Positions 37,301 to 46,650 of a DNA stretch of 64,000 nucleotides are shown one piece after another. The notes under the pieces were generated by a model. The model worked only from the letters and a program-made list of their open reading frames with translations, made no database searches and was not told the DNA's origin. The DNA comes from Vibrio amylolyticus (GTDB lineage Bacteria > Pseudomonadota > Gammaproteobacteria > Enterobacterales > Vibrionaceae), in assembly GCF_023145695.1 (NCBI RefSeq), contig NZ_JAJHVV010000009.1, positions 166,862-230,861 of the forward strand. The letters are read 5' to 3'. The translations under genes were made by a program, and so were the position numbers. Each line of letters begins with the position of its first letter. The stretch's first letter is position 1.

Positions 37301-38029
37301 CTAATGATTTTGAGTATACTTAAGCCTGTTACTGTATCGAAAGCGTAAATCAGCCGGCGTATTATTAGTGTTTTCAATCAGGGTTACATCGATACCTTTG
37401 GCAGTACAACGAGCCACATAGTTTGGCCATTGGTAATGAATAAACCAGTAGCTATCATCGATACCACAGTGAAATAACTCAGCGGAAATATCACTTTCTA
37501 ATATAGCCTCCAGAAACCTTTCGTCGGCAGGCGTAGGAATATGTTGTTTATTAGAGGTAGGCTTGTTTGTTTGGGTATGGATAACTTCAGCATAACGTGT
37601 CGTGGTATTAACGGTTTGTCCATCGTCGCTCAAGTATGTATAGCTGATCATGCTAACCAAGCAGTAGCCGGTGTTACTGGCTAACTCCTGGAAGGTGAGT
37701 GTTTTAGTACCAATAGCGGTCAAAGCTGAAAGGTTTTGGGCTGTCTCTACCGGGTTTGAGCCGTTGCACTGCTCAAGGCTTTCTCCAAAATAGAGGCTAG
37801 TTACCATGTGATACTTTGCTAGGGCACCGATACCATTGGCGTTAAAATGATAAAAAGGGCTTTCGTCTTCAAATAGTGTAGCGCTCACTGAGTTTGAAGT
37901 GACGTTGTTAATTGATTGAATATGAAGGTCTATATCGTTCTCAATCATATGGTTATTGATCTGATAACTCGCAAAAGCACTGTAGCTAGCTAGGTATATA
38001 AAGGGCATTATCCATGTTATCCGTTTCAT
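37301..38029 (-). CDS. Secreted hypothetical protein
   Basis: This 242-residue protein has a signal peptide of about 20 residues (MKRITWIMPFIYLASYSAFA). The mature part holds four or five Cys (CNGSNP, YCLVSM, HCGIDD, RCTAKG) that could form disulfides and no domain I know. AAGGAG lies in front of the ATG. It is monocistronic and leftward. Confidence 0.6.
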   Translation of the reverse strand: MKRITWIMPFIYLASYSAFASYQINNHMIENDIDLHIQSINNVTSNSVSATLFEDESPFYHFNANGIGALAKYHMVTSLYFGESLEQCNGSNPVETAQNLSALTAIGTKTLTFQELASNTGYCLVSMISYTYLSDDGQTVNTTTRYAEVIHTQTNKPTSNKQHIPTPADERFLEAILESDISAELFHCGIDDSYWFIHYQWPNYVARCTAKGIDVTLIENTNNTPADLRFRYSNRLKYTQNH

Positions 38030-38190
38030 GGTGTGACTCCTTATTGAGTTTATCTGATGTAATTAAACGCCGATTAACTCTTTGAGTTTTCTCCTTTCTA
38101 TATTGAACTTAGGAAACGAAGGTCTGTTATTCAATGTTCACATTAGTTATAGATAAATTGTGTGAACAGAATACTGCTGTACCCAAATCA

Positions 38191-39396
38191 CTAATCATAA
38201 AAAGGAGTAGAGTCTACCTTCAATGAAGAAGGAGAAATAGCGCTTTCGATTTTCAATTTACTGGTTTTTAAGTCGATGTAGACAATGTCAACGAAGCGTT
38301 TATATTTCTTAGAATAAAAGCATTTAACCTCAGGCTTTAAAGGCTGAGATGAGTTCGAACTCCATACGATGCCCACTCGACCATCAGAGAGCTCAACCAA
38401 AGAGCCAACAGGGTATACGCCAATGCAGTTAATGAATTTATAGACCAAATCGGCATCAAGGTGGAAGGGAGTCAAACTCAGAATGATCTTAAATGCTTCA
38501 GCTGAACTCATTCCGTTTTTATAGCAACGATCAGCGGTTAAGGCATCATAAATATCGATGATGCAGGTCATGCGACCATGTAGCGGAATCTCATCACCTT
38601 TTAAGCCTGACGGATACCCTTTGCCGTCGAGTTTCTCGTGGTGCATTAAGCAAACATCTCGGCTTATCGTATCAAGCCCCTTAATATTGGCAATGAGCTC
38701 ATGGGCAAACACTTGATGAAGTTTGATATGTTCAAACTCTTCAGGAGTCAGCTTCGCAGGTTTTTGTAAAACGGCGTCATCCACTTGTATTTTTCCAACA
38801 TCATGAATGATTCCACCGACAGCCAGTTGTTTAAGTGTTGGTTTATCTAACCCTAAGTAGGTTCCAAAGGTAACCAACAGGCACGCAACATTAACCGAGT
38901 GCTCCAGTAAATATTGATCTTTTTGTCTTAGTGCTGATACGCAGCTTAACGCATCAGCATCAATAAGCGCTGATTCAATCAGTTCATCTGCCCAGTCATT
39001 GATTTCATCAATCTCAATGATCTTACCGTCGAAGGTTTGGTTGATGAGCCGGTTTGTAAGGCCTTTTGCTTCCGCGACAAGCTTCTTTGCTTTCTTTTGA
39101 TTAGCGACACGACTGGTCGCTTTAGGCTTGACCGGTTTCTCCATGGAGAGGGCAGTTGCTTGGGGAGTCGTCACTGTATGTACTGGTTTAATTTTACAGT
39201 TTTTATCTGAAAGCTTTTTATCAACCCAAACAAACTTAACACCACTTTGATGTAACTTATTAATTGCAGGTGAGGAAGAAACACGTCCTGCATTAGATAA
39301 ATTAACTCGTTCGGTATTTTCGATGGCGGTAACAAACATACCGGTTGTCAATGTATCGATAGAAATCTTAATGGAATCTTCAATTTTATACTGCAT
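38191..39396 (-). CDS. HD-GYP domain cyclic di-GMP phosphodiesterase
   Basis: This 401-residue protein has an N-terminal DUF3391-type domain (about residues 6-125), followed by an HD-GYP domain (about 150-320). Metal ligands are seen in LLEHSVNVACLL, HDVGK (H198, D199) and HHEKLDGKGYP (H252, H253, with GYP ending at 262). The C-terminal 70 residues form a small beta domain. It is expected to hydrolyse c-di-GMP to pGpG or GMP and affect motility and biofilm. No GGDEF domain is present. The gene is monocistronic. Confidence 0.9.
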   Translation of the reverse strand: MQYKIEDSIKISIDTLTTGMFVTAIENTERVNLSNAGRVSSSPAINKLHQSGVKFVWVDKKLSDKNCKIKPVHTVTTPQATALSMEKPVKPKATSRVANQKKAKKLVAEAKGLTNRLINQTFDGKIIEIDEINDWADELIESALIDADALSCVSALRQKDQYLLEHSVNVACLLVTFGTYLGLDKPTLKQLAVGGIIHDVGKIQVDDAVLQKPAKLTPEEFEHIKLHQVFAHELIANIKGLDTISRDVCLMHHEKLDGKGYPSGLKGDEIPLHGRMTCIIDIYDALTADRCYKNGMSSAEAFKIILSLTPFHLDADLVYKFINCIGVYPVGSLVELSDGRVGIVWSSNSSQPLKPEVKCFYSKKYKRFVDIVYIDLKTSKLKIESAISPSSLKVDSTPFYD

Positions 39397-39674
39397 AACA
39401 AAAGGGTCCGCTGAATTTTACTGTAGCCATATCGTCAATTGGCACATAACAATACACGTGCTGAATAATATTTCGATTTTTATGTAATAAAGGTATCAAT
39501 AGTGAGCTCTAAAGCACATAGTTGTGAGTGAAATTTAACCGTCCTTTTATTTCGCACCGAGGCTAATAAAAAGACCACTTATGTTTTAACCAGATTGAGC
39601 CATGAAGTGAAAATCAGTCCATTAGCGGTTTGAGCATAGTCTGAGATAAGAAAAGTTGCTATTAAGGTAGCTCT

Positions 39675-39890
39675 TTAACTCAGAGTGTTATGTGCGTGCA
39701 AAGCGATCAGTATGAGAGTTACGGCAAGCCAAATGATACTCGTTCGGACGATGTAGGGGCGCTGCTTCACTTTATTTTCAAACGTTAAGGAGATGCCTGC
39801 AATAACAAAAGGGTAAAGGATGGAGGAAACAACCAATGCTTGAAGGTATATTGAAAGTACGATAGATGCATTCAAACTTAATGGTTCCAT
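39675..39890 (-). CDS. Small two-helix membrane protein
   Basis: This 71-residue protein has hydrophobic helices at about residues 8-35 and 48-66, separated by a basic loop (ENKVKQRPYIVR). The GGGAGGGG ribosome site is strong. No family is recognised. A perfect CRP-type site is centred about 87 bases upstream of the start codon, so control by cAMP-CRP is likely. The following gap (39397-39674) shows nothing. Confidence 0.6.
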   Translation of the reverse strand: MEPLSLNASIVLSIYLQALVVSSILYPFVIAGISLTFENKVKQRPYIVRTSIIWLAVTLILIALHAHNTLS

Positions 39891-39965
39891 AGGCCCCTCC
39901 CAACTCCCTTTAGATGAGTACTTATCATAACTGAATTATTTGATTAGATGAGCATTCCACCATGA

Positions 39966-39987
39966 CAGTGTGAGTATATTCACACTG
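39966..39987. promoter_or_regulatory. Perfect CRP-type site
   Basis: TGTGA (39969-39973), six bases, TCACA (39980-39984) match the CRP consensus exactly. The symmetry extends to CAGTGTGA/TCACACTG. It lies upstream of the small membrane protein gene and downstream of guaD. Confidence 0.8.
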
Positions 39988-39997
39988 CAGTGTAAAT

Positions 39998-40019
39998 AAA
40001 AACCGCTGACTATCAGCGG
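39998..40019 (-). terminator. Terminator of the xdh-guaD operon
   Basis: CCGCTGA (40003-40009) pairs with TCAGCGG (40013-40019) over CTA. The minus strand continues into TTTTT. It lies 33 bases after the guaD stop. Confidence 0.85.
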
Positions 40020-40052
40020 CTTATTGTGTTCAGTTGAGGCGCGCCAGTTCAA

Positions 40053-41387
40053 CTAGCTAACGAGCTTCTTTTGTTGTTCAAAATTCACATCGTATGCTTT
40101 TTCACCTGCGATGTAAGTTTCGCTGACGGTACGATCATCACCTAGACTCATCAGGACAAAGAGCTTCTCTTCAAGCTTTTTGGCTTGCTGCATTCTAAAG
40201 CGCATCAGTTGGGTTGCGTCCATATTAAGTACGACGAAGTCCGCTTCTTTACCGACTTCAAGGTTACCTATTTTGTCTTCAAGGTGAAGTGAACGCGCAC
40301 CGCCTAATGTTGCTAAGAACAGTGACTTAATTGGGTGAAGTTTCTCTTGCTGAAGCTGCATGATTTTGTACGCTTCACTCATGGTCTGTAGAATCGAGAA
40401 ACTGGTTCCCGCGCCTACATCCGTTCCCATGCCAACACGGATGCCATGCTCTTCCAGTTTTGGAAGTTTGAATAGGCCTGAACCTAAGAACAGGTTCGAA
40501 GTCGGGCAGAATGAGATAGCGGAGTCTGTATCCGCAAGGCGTTTACATTCACAATCAGACAGGTGAATACCATGAGCGAAAACAGAACGCTTGTGCAGTA
40601 ATCCATAGTGATCGTACACATCCAAGTAGCTGTCTCGTTCAGGGAATAGATCCAACACCCACTCAATCTCTTTCTTGTTTTCAGAAAGGTGCGTGTGCAT
40701 GTATACGTCAGGGTACTCTTCTAACAGCTTACCTACAGTAGCAAGTTGCTCTGGAGTACTTGTCGGCGCGAAGCGAGGGGTTACCGCGTACAACAAACGG
40801 CCTTTATTGTGCCACTTTTCGATCAGCTCTTTAGATTCTTCGTAACCGGACTCGGGTGTATCGACTAAGTAATCGGGTGCGTTACGGTCCATCAGAACCT
40901 TACCCGCGATCATACGAACGTTACGCTTTTCTGCCTCTTCGAAAAAGACATCAACGGACTCTTTATGAACCGTACCGAATACCAGTGCTGTAGTCGTACC
41001 GTTACTTGCTAATTCATCAAAGAATAGATTCGCGACTTTATGTGCATAGATAGGGTTTTTAAAGCGACGCTCTTCAGGGAAAGTGTAGTTTTCTAGCCAA
41101 TCTAAAAGCTGTTCACCGTATGAAGCGATCATACCCGTTTGAGGGTAGTGAATATGGGTATCGATAAAACCTGAAGTGATGATTTTATCTTTGTACTCTT
41201 TTACTTGTAGTGTCTTTGGTTGGCGTTCTAGAACCTCTACAGCATCACCAATGTCAACGACATGACCATTTTCTACAACCAGAATACCATCTTCGAAATA
41301 CTCGTATGAGTCTTCAATTCCTACATCTTTTGGGTCAGCAATGCTATGCAAAATGCTCGCGCGATACGCTTTGCGTTGAGTTGTCAT
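40053..41387 (-). CDS. guaD: Guanine deaminase
   Basis: This 444-residue amidohydrolase carries the metal motif FIDTHIHYPQTG (His78, His80), MHTHLSE, FAHGIHL and GMGTDVGAGTSFS with the ligand Asp. The PQTG extension after HxH is characteristic of guanine deaminases. It converts guanine to xanthine, the substrate of XdhAB, and is the last gene of the leftward xdhA-xdhB-xdhC-guaD operon. AAAAGGAAG precedes the ATG, 45 bases after xdhC. Confidence 0.95.
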   Translation of the reverse strand: MTTQRKAYRASILHSIADPKDVGIEDSYEYFEDGILVVENGHVVDIGDAVEVLERQPKTLQVKEYKDKIITSGFIDTHIHYPQTGMIASYGEQLLDWLENYTFPEERRFKNPIYAHKVANLFFDELASNGTTTALVFGTVHKESVDVFFEEAEKRNVRMIAGKVLMDRNAPDYLVDTPESGYEESKELIEKWHNKGRLLYAVTPRFAPTSTPEQLATVGKLLEEYPDVYMHTHLSENKKEIEWVLDLFPERDSYLDVYDHYGLLHKRSVFAHGIHLSDCECKRLADTDSAISFCPTSNLFLGSGLFKLPKLEEHGIRVGMGTDVGAGTSFSILQTMSEAYKIMQLQQEKLHPIKSLFLATLGGARSLHLEDKIGNLEVGKEADFVVLNMDATQLMRFRMQQAKKLEEKLFVLMSLGDDRTVSETYIAGEKAYDVNFEQQKKLVS

Positions 41388-41432
41388 TATTACTTCCTTT
41401 TAATCTCTCTAAAGACAATATGGCCTTTAGAT

Positions 41433-42284
41433 CTAAGCGATTTTATTTTTTATATGAGATTCGCTTAGGCTATTTTCACTGTGCATATCAGGGCGCTTTT
41501 GTTCAAGCGTCTGACCTTGATAATGTGCGATTAGTTCACCCGCAACCGATACCGCGATTTCAGCAGGGTGTTTCCCAGTCACCGAACTGACGCCAATAGG
41601 GCAGATCATGGTATTGATTTGCTCTTGGCTGTAACCGCGTTGTTCTAGTCGGTGGTCGAACTTTTTACGCTTGGTTAGCGATCCGATCATGCCAAAGTAA
41701 CAACTGCCTTCACGGTTGATGATGGCTTTCGCTAAATCGAAATCGAGCTGGTGGTTATGTGTCATCACTAAGTAGTAGCTGTTAGGTGGCATGTGTTTAA
41801 CTTCGCCAACAGGATCGTCAGAAACCAGTTTTTTCACCCCTTCAGGCAAAGTTTCTGGAAACTCTTCTTCACGTTCGTCTATCCAAGTGACTCGGAATGG
41901 CAGGGTAGACACGATATGAAGCAGTGCTTTGGCAACGTGCCCTGCTCCAAATAACACTAAGTGATTTTGTTGTGTACCAATGGGCTCGAAGCTGAGAGTT
42001 GCCATACCGCCACAACACTGACCTAAACGAGCACCAAGATTAAAACGCTCGACCTTCAGAGACTTCTCTCGGCCGATGAGCATTTCACGCGCCATTTTGG
42101 TCGCAATATGTTCTAGGTGACCACCACCAATGGTTGCGATGATTTTGTCACGTGTTACCAACATTTTAGTACCAGCATCACGTGGAACAGAGCCACGATC
42201 TTCAAGAACCGTCACCATGACGCAGGGTTCATAGCTCTCTTCTAGCTTAGCTAATTCATGAATCCAATTATCCTTAAACATCAT
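41433..42284 (-). CDS. xdhC: Xanthine dehydrogenase accessory protein XdhC
   Basis: This 283-residue protein has an N-terminal CoxI/XdhC domain (VTVLEDRGSVPRDAGTKMLVT, about residues 22-42) and a Rossmann-like C-terminal domain (LVLFGAGHVAKALLHI, about 127-142, then YFGMIGSLTKRKKF). XdhC binds molybdenum cofactor, promotes its sulfuration and inserts it into XdhB. It sits directly behind xdhB. Two ATG codons stand in tandem at 42284 and 42281, both after AGGAGG. The second has the better spacing. Confidence 0.94.
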   Translation of the reverse strand: MMFKDNWIHELAKLEESYEPCVMVTVLEDRGSVPRDAGTKMLVTRDKIIATIGGGHLEHIATKMAREMLIGREKSLKVERFNLGARLGQCCGGMATLSFEPIGTQQNHLVLFGAGHVAKALLHIVSTLPFRVTWIDEREEEFPETLPEGVKKLVSDDPVGEVKHMPPNSYYLVMTHNHQLDFDLAKAIINREGSCYFGMIGSLTKRKKFDHRLEQRGYSQEQINTMICPIGVSSVTGKHPAEIAVSVAGELIAHYQGQTLEQKRPDMHSENSLSESHIKNKIA

Positions 42285-42410
42285 TACCTCCTAAAGCGAT
42301 GCGACTACTCTCAATTAAATATGAGTTAGGGAGTGGTCAACCTGCTGTATAGAGGGTGGACTAGCAGGTGACCACTATTTGTTTCTTTCTATAACGTTAT
42401 AGCCTTAACA

Positions 42411-44798
42411 TTACGCCGTTTCAGACTTACTGTTAACGGTTGCTGTTTGTGGCTTCGTGACTTCTTGCACTGCCATTAATACACGTTCTGGTGTGGCTGG
42501 TGTATCCAGTTTAGGAATTGCGCCATCAACAGCGACTGAAGCAACGGCGTCTTTCAGAGCACTCCAAACTGACATGCCTAGCATAAACGGTGGCTCACCG
42601 ACGGCCTTAGAGTTAAACACCGTGTCTTCAGGGTTGCTGCGGTTTTCTAGCAAGTGCGTTCTAAAGTCGATTGGCATATCGGCAATCGCTGGGATCTTGT
42701 AACTTGCAGGGCCATTCGTCATTAATCGGCCTTGTTCGTTCCATACCAACTCTTCCGTTGTTAACCAACCCACACCTTGAATGAAGCCGCCTTCAATTTG
42801 GCCGATATCAATCGCAGGGTTAAGTGAGGCCCCCACATCGTGCAAGATATCAACGCGCAAGATTTTGTACTCACCCGTTAAGGTATCGATGACAACCTCT
42901 GAACATGATGCGCCGTAAGCGTAGTAGTAAAATGGGCGACCGCGCGCTTTCTCGTGATCGTAGAAGATCTTCGGAGTGCGATAGAAGCCCGTACTTGATA
43001 GTGAAATTTGGTTGAACCAAGCAAGCTCGACAAAAGAGTTGAACGTCATTAGTTCATCACGAATTTGAATCATGCCGTTTTTAAAGACCACCTCTTCTGG
43101 TGAAACTTTAAAGTGCGATGAAGCAAAGTCAATCAAGCGCTGCTTAATCGTTAGTGCGGCGTTCTGGGCTGCTTTACCGTTGAGGTCGGCGCCCGATGAT
43201 GCTGCGGTTGGTGATGTGTTCGGTACTTTGTCTGTGTTGGCTGAGGTGATCTGGATACGTTCGACATCGACTTGAAACTCCTGTGCAACGATTTGCGCAA
43301 CTTTGATGTTCAAACCTTGGCCCATTTCAGTACCACCATGGCTTAAATGAATACTGCCATCAGTGTAGATATGAATTAGAGCACCAGCTTGGTTCAAGAA
43401 AGTAGCGGTAAATGAAATACCAAACTTAACCGGTGTAAGCGCAAGACCTTTCTTAAGGATCGGACTTGTCTTATTGAACTCAGCAATTTCTTTACGACGA
43501 GCGTGGTAGTCACTGCTTTGTTCTAGCTGTTCAGTGATTTCAGGAAGAAAGTTATCTTCTACTTTTTGATAGTAGTGAGTTGTATCTCGGCCCTCTTCTC
43601 CGTAATAGTTCGCCTTACGAACTTCAAGAGGATCTTTTTTCAGGTAACGGGCTATTTCGTCCATGATATGTTCAATGGTCATCATGCCTTGTGGGCCACC
43701 AAAGCCGCGGTAAGCCGTGTTTGAGGCCGTATTTGTTTTACAGCGATGACCCGTTACGGTTGCATCACCTAGATAATACGCGTTATCTGAGTGGAACATG
43801 GCACGGTCAACGATTGAGCTTGAAAGGTCAGGTGAATAACCACAGTTACCGGTTACCACAATGTCAGCACCTTGAATAACGCCATCGTCATCAAAGCCTA
43901 CTTTGTATTGGTTGTAGAACGGGTGACGTTTACCCGTTGTGCTCATGTCTTCATTACGCATTAAGCACATTTTGGTTGGACGACCTGTTAATAGCGCGAT
44001 GACCGCAGACATACACGCTGGTGAAGCGGCTTGTGTCTCTTTACCACCGAAACCACCACCCATACGACGCATATCAACAACAACTTTGTGCATTGGTACG
44101 CCAATAACTTCGGCAACCAGCTTTTGTACTTCTGTTGGGTTTTGCGTTGACGTGTAAACAATCATGCCGCCATCTTCGGTCGGTACAACGCTGCTGCTTT
44201 GTGTTTCAAGATAGAAGTGCTCTTGACCACCGATATCTAAATCACCTTCGATAACGTGTTTTGCGTTTGCTAGTGCTTTGTCTGAATCGCCACGTTTTTG
44301 TTGATGGCTTTCGGTAACAAAGCTTTTCTTAGCCAAAGCTTCTTTCACATCAAGAATAGGAGGCAGTGCTTCGTATTCGATGATGGCAGCTTGAGATGCT
44401 TTACGAGCAAGTTCTAGACTTGAAGCTGCAACGGCGATGACTGGCTGACCGTAGTACTCAACTTTGCCATCAGCAAGAAGAGGATCACCGGGCAAGATAG
44501 CGCCGATATCAAGCTGACCTGGAACATCGTCAGCGGTGATAGCAATCGCAACACCTTCAAATTCGTAACAAGGTGACACATCAATCTTGGTGATTTTTGC
44601 GTGCGCTTGAGTACTTAGGCGAGCGTAGACATGAAGCTGATTAGGGAACTCTAATCGGTCATCAATGTAGAGTGCTTCGCCAGTCACTTGCATAGGCGCG
44701 CTATCGTGTTTCACGCTTTTGCCTACACCAGTTTTTAAATCCTGTTTAACTATGGCGAGCATTTCCTCGTGAGTCATAGTGTTGTGTGCGTTAGACAT
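42411..44798 (-). CDS. xdhB: Xanthine dehydrogenase, molybdopterin-binding subunit
   Basis: This 795-residue large subunit starts with the aldehyde oxidase/xanthine dehydrogenase a/b hammerhead (about residues 25-140). The molybdenum-binding domains follow with QEHFYLETQ, RRMGGGFGGKE, YRGFGGPQGM and GTEMGQGLNIKV. The C-terminal catalytic Glu lies in the KAVGEPPFMLG segment (about residue 735). It hydroxylates hypoxanthine and xanthine to urate. Its start overlaps xdhA by eight bases, so the subunits are translationally coupled. Confidence 0.96.
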   Translation of the reverse strand: MSNAHNTMTHEEMLAIVKQDLKTGVGKSVKHDSAPMQVTGEALYIDDRLEFPNQLHVYARLSTQAHAKITKIDVSPCYEFEGVAIAITADDVPGQLDIGAILPGDPLLADGKVEYYGQPVIAVAASSLELARKASQAAIIEYEALPPILDVKEALAKKSFVTESHQQKRGDSDKALANAKHVIEGDLDIGGQEHFYLETQSSSVVPTEDGGMIVYTSTQNPTEVQKLVAEVIGVPMHKVVVDMRRMGGGFGGKETQAASPACMSAVIALLTGRPTKMCLMRNEDMSTTGKRHPFYNQYKVGFDDDGVIQGADIVVTGNCGYSPDLSSSIVDRAMFHSDNAYYLGDATVTGHRCKTNTASNTAYRGFGGPQGMMTIEHIMDEIARYLKKDPLEVRKANYYGEEGRDTTHYYQKVEDNFLPEITEQLEQSSDYHARRKEIAEFNKTSPILKKGLALTPVKFGISFTATFLNQAGALIHIYTDGSIHLSHGGTEMGQGLNIKVAQIVAQEFQVDVERIQITSANTDKVPNTSPTAASSGADLNGKAAQNAALTIKQRLIDFASSHFKVSPEEVVFKNGMIQIRDELMTFNSFVELAWFNQISLSSTGFYRTPKIFYDHEKARGRPFYYYAYGASCSEVVIDTLTGEYKILRVDILHDVGASLNPAIDIGQIEGGFIQGVGWLTTEELVWNEQGRLMTNGPASYKIPAIADMPIDFRTHLLENRSNPEDTVFNSKAVGEPPFMLGMSVWSALKDAVASVAVDGAIPKLDTPATPERVLMAVQEVTKPQTATVNSKSETA

Positions 44799-46236
44799 AA
44801 GACGTTACCCTTGTTTCGATTTGGTTATCTTTATTCTGCGTTTCAATAAAGTAGCGACGCAGCATGTTGGCAGCTGTTAACGAGCGGTATTCTTGGCTTG
44901 CTCTGAAGTCAGACAGTGGTTCGAAATCGTTATTCATTTCCGCCATCGCTTCTTCGATGTTTGCTGAATTCCACACTTTTCCTAGCAATACGTTTTCACA
45001 CCGTGTTGCGCGTTTTGGTGTAGCAGCCATGCCACCGAAGGCGATGCGTGCTTGTACGACTTTGTTGTCTTTTACTTCAATATTGAAAGCGCCACACACC
45101 GCTGAAATATCATCGTCTAAACGTTTAGAGACTTTGTACGCTCTAAATCTTGAATCGGTTGGTTTTGGAATGATGATCTGTTCAATAAACTCACTTGGTT
45201 GCTGTGCTGTCACCTTGTAGCTAATGAAGTACTCTTCAATTGGAATGATTCGAGTCTTCTCACCACAACGTAATTTTAGTTTTGCATCCAGTGCGATCAA
45301 AAGGGGCGGCGTGTCGCCAATAGGGGAGGCATTTGCAACGTTGCCGCCAATAGTCCCTTGATTTCGTACTTGCAGTGAAGCAAAGCGGTGCAGAAGTTCA
45401 CCAAAGTCTGGGTAATGTTTCTTAAGCAGTGGGTATGCTTGGCTGATTGGCAGATTTGCACCAATTAGAAGATCCGTGTCGGTCTCTTCACAAGTCTTCA
45501 TTTCTTCAACAAGGTTTACGCTGATCAGTGTTTCAATTTCGCGGTGGAATTGAGTCACTTCCAGAGCCAAATCTGTACCACCTGCGACAAGCTTAGCTTG
45601 AGGGTGAGCAAGATAAAGCTTGGCTAACTCATCCACACTCTTTGGAGAGAAAGCCGTTAAGTGACCATCACGTAAGTTTGCGTCTTGATCTTGAATGCTG
45701 ACGAGTTTGTCGATAGTCGCGCGTTCAAGCTCATTAAATTGGTCTAAAAGAGGTTTTTCGTTTGAAAGCGACAGCGCAGCATCAACAATAGGGCGGTAGC
45801 CTGTACAACGACATAAGTTACCCGCTAGTGATTCCATCACGTCTTCTTTGCTGGCATTCGGTGTTGTTTTACCGAGTGCAAACATTGACATTATAAAACC
45901 TGGTGTACAGTACCCACATTGTGAACCGTGGAAGTCCACGACCGCTTGTTGAACTGGGTGCAGCGATTTGTCTTTGTTTTGTAGATCTTCAACCGTAATT
46001 AACTGCTTACCATGAAGTGCTGAAACAAAGGTAAGGCATGAGTTAACTGAACGATATTCGAGTTCGCCATTGACTAATTCACCCAATACAACGGTACAAG
46101 CCCCACAATCGCCTGAACCACAACCTTCCTTGGTACCTGTTTTATTAATCTTAGTGCGAAGATAGTTCAGCACCGTCATATTGGGAGACAAGTTTTCTTC
46201 TTGTCTGATTTCCTGATTGAGTAGAAAAGTAATCAA
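44791..46236 (-). CDS. xdhA: Xanthine dehydrogenase, FAD and iron-sulfur subunit
   Basis: This 481-residue small subunit carries two 2Fe-2S clusters (CGSGDCGACTV at about 39-49 and CGYCTPG with LCRCTGYRPI at about 115-160). A CO dehydrogenase-type FAD domain (about 195-370, KLVAGGTDLALEV and NQGTIGGNVANASPIGD) and its C-terminal cap complete it. A longer frame reaches back to 46296, but a TTG at 46236 sits five bases after AAGGAGG. The protein read from there has the normal family start (MITFLLNQEIRQ). I therefore take TTG as the start. It is the first gene of the xdh-guaD operon. Confidence 0.95.
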   Translation of the reverse strand: MITFLLNQEIRQEENLSPNMTVLNYLRTKINKTGTKEGCGSGDCGACTVVLGELVNGELEYRSVNSCLTFVSALHGKQLITVEDLQNKDKSLHPVQQAVVDFHGSQCGYCTPGFIMSMFALGKTTPNASKEDVMESLAGNLCRCTGYRPIVDAALSLSNEKPLLDQFNELERATIDKLVSIQDQDANLRDGHLTAFSPKSVDELAKLYLAHPQAKLVAGGTDLALEVTQFHREIETLISVNLVEEMKTCEETDTDLLIGANLPISQAYPLLKKHYPDFGELLHRFASLQVRNQGTIGGNVANASPIGDTPPLLIALDAKLKLRCGEKTRIIPIEEYFISYKVTAQQPSEFIEQIIIPKPTDSRFRAYKVSKRLDDDISAVCGAFNIEVKDNKVVQARIAFGGMAATPKRATRCENVLLGKVWNSANIEEAMAEMNNDFEPLSDFRASQEYRSLTAANMLRRYFIETQNKDNQIETRVTSYV

Positions 46237-46353
46237 GAGACCTCCTTGTGCAATGACACATTTGTAGTTGAAATTATTTTCTGACCTTATGGTCAATAAT
46301 TAGATAATCTGACCCAAAGGTCAACTAATTATTTACAATAATGCAACATTGCA

Positions 46354-46363
46354 TTGTGTGCAA
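46354..46363. promoter_or_regulatory. Near-consensus GntR site TTGTGTGCAA
   Basis: It matches the TTGTATACAA palindrome in eight of ten positions and lies about 120 bases upstream of the xdhA start. It pairs with the better copy at 46472. Confidence 0.5.
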
Positions 46364-46471
46364 TTTTACGTGTCGGCTACAAAGTTTATTTAAGCCTTTG
46401 TTTTTTCTACCATTTGCAACCAATATTGATTTACTCAACAAGAGCAAATTATTTACAGTTGTTACTTATAA

Positions 46472-46481
46472 TTGTATGCAA
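46472..46481. promoter_or_regulatory. GntR-type site TTGTATGCAA
   Basis: Nine of ten positions match TTGTATACAA, and the outer ATTG...CAAT symmetry is kept. It lies in the 414-base xdhA upstream region, which holds no gene. Confidence 0.6.
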
Positions 46482-46586
46482 TTTTTCGGATTTTTCTTGA
46501 GAGTAGACCATCTCAGCGTAGGGAAATGAGTAGTTGAGATAGGAAGGTGTTAAGTCATTGAACCATATCGAATTTATAATGAGCAC

Positions 46587-46620
46587 AAAAAAGCGCTTAG
46601 TAAGGAATACCAAGCGCTTT
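46587..46620 (-). terminator. Terminator of the gntR gene
   Basis: AAGCGCTT (46591-46598) and its identical self-complementary partner (46612-46619) form a stem with an inner GTA/TAC pair. The minus strand ends in TTTTTT. It lies about 30 bases after the gntR stop. Confidence 0.85.
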
Positions 46621-46650
46621 CAAGTTAGAGATTACAGTTTAGGTCGGTGT

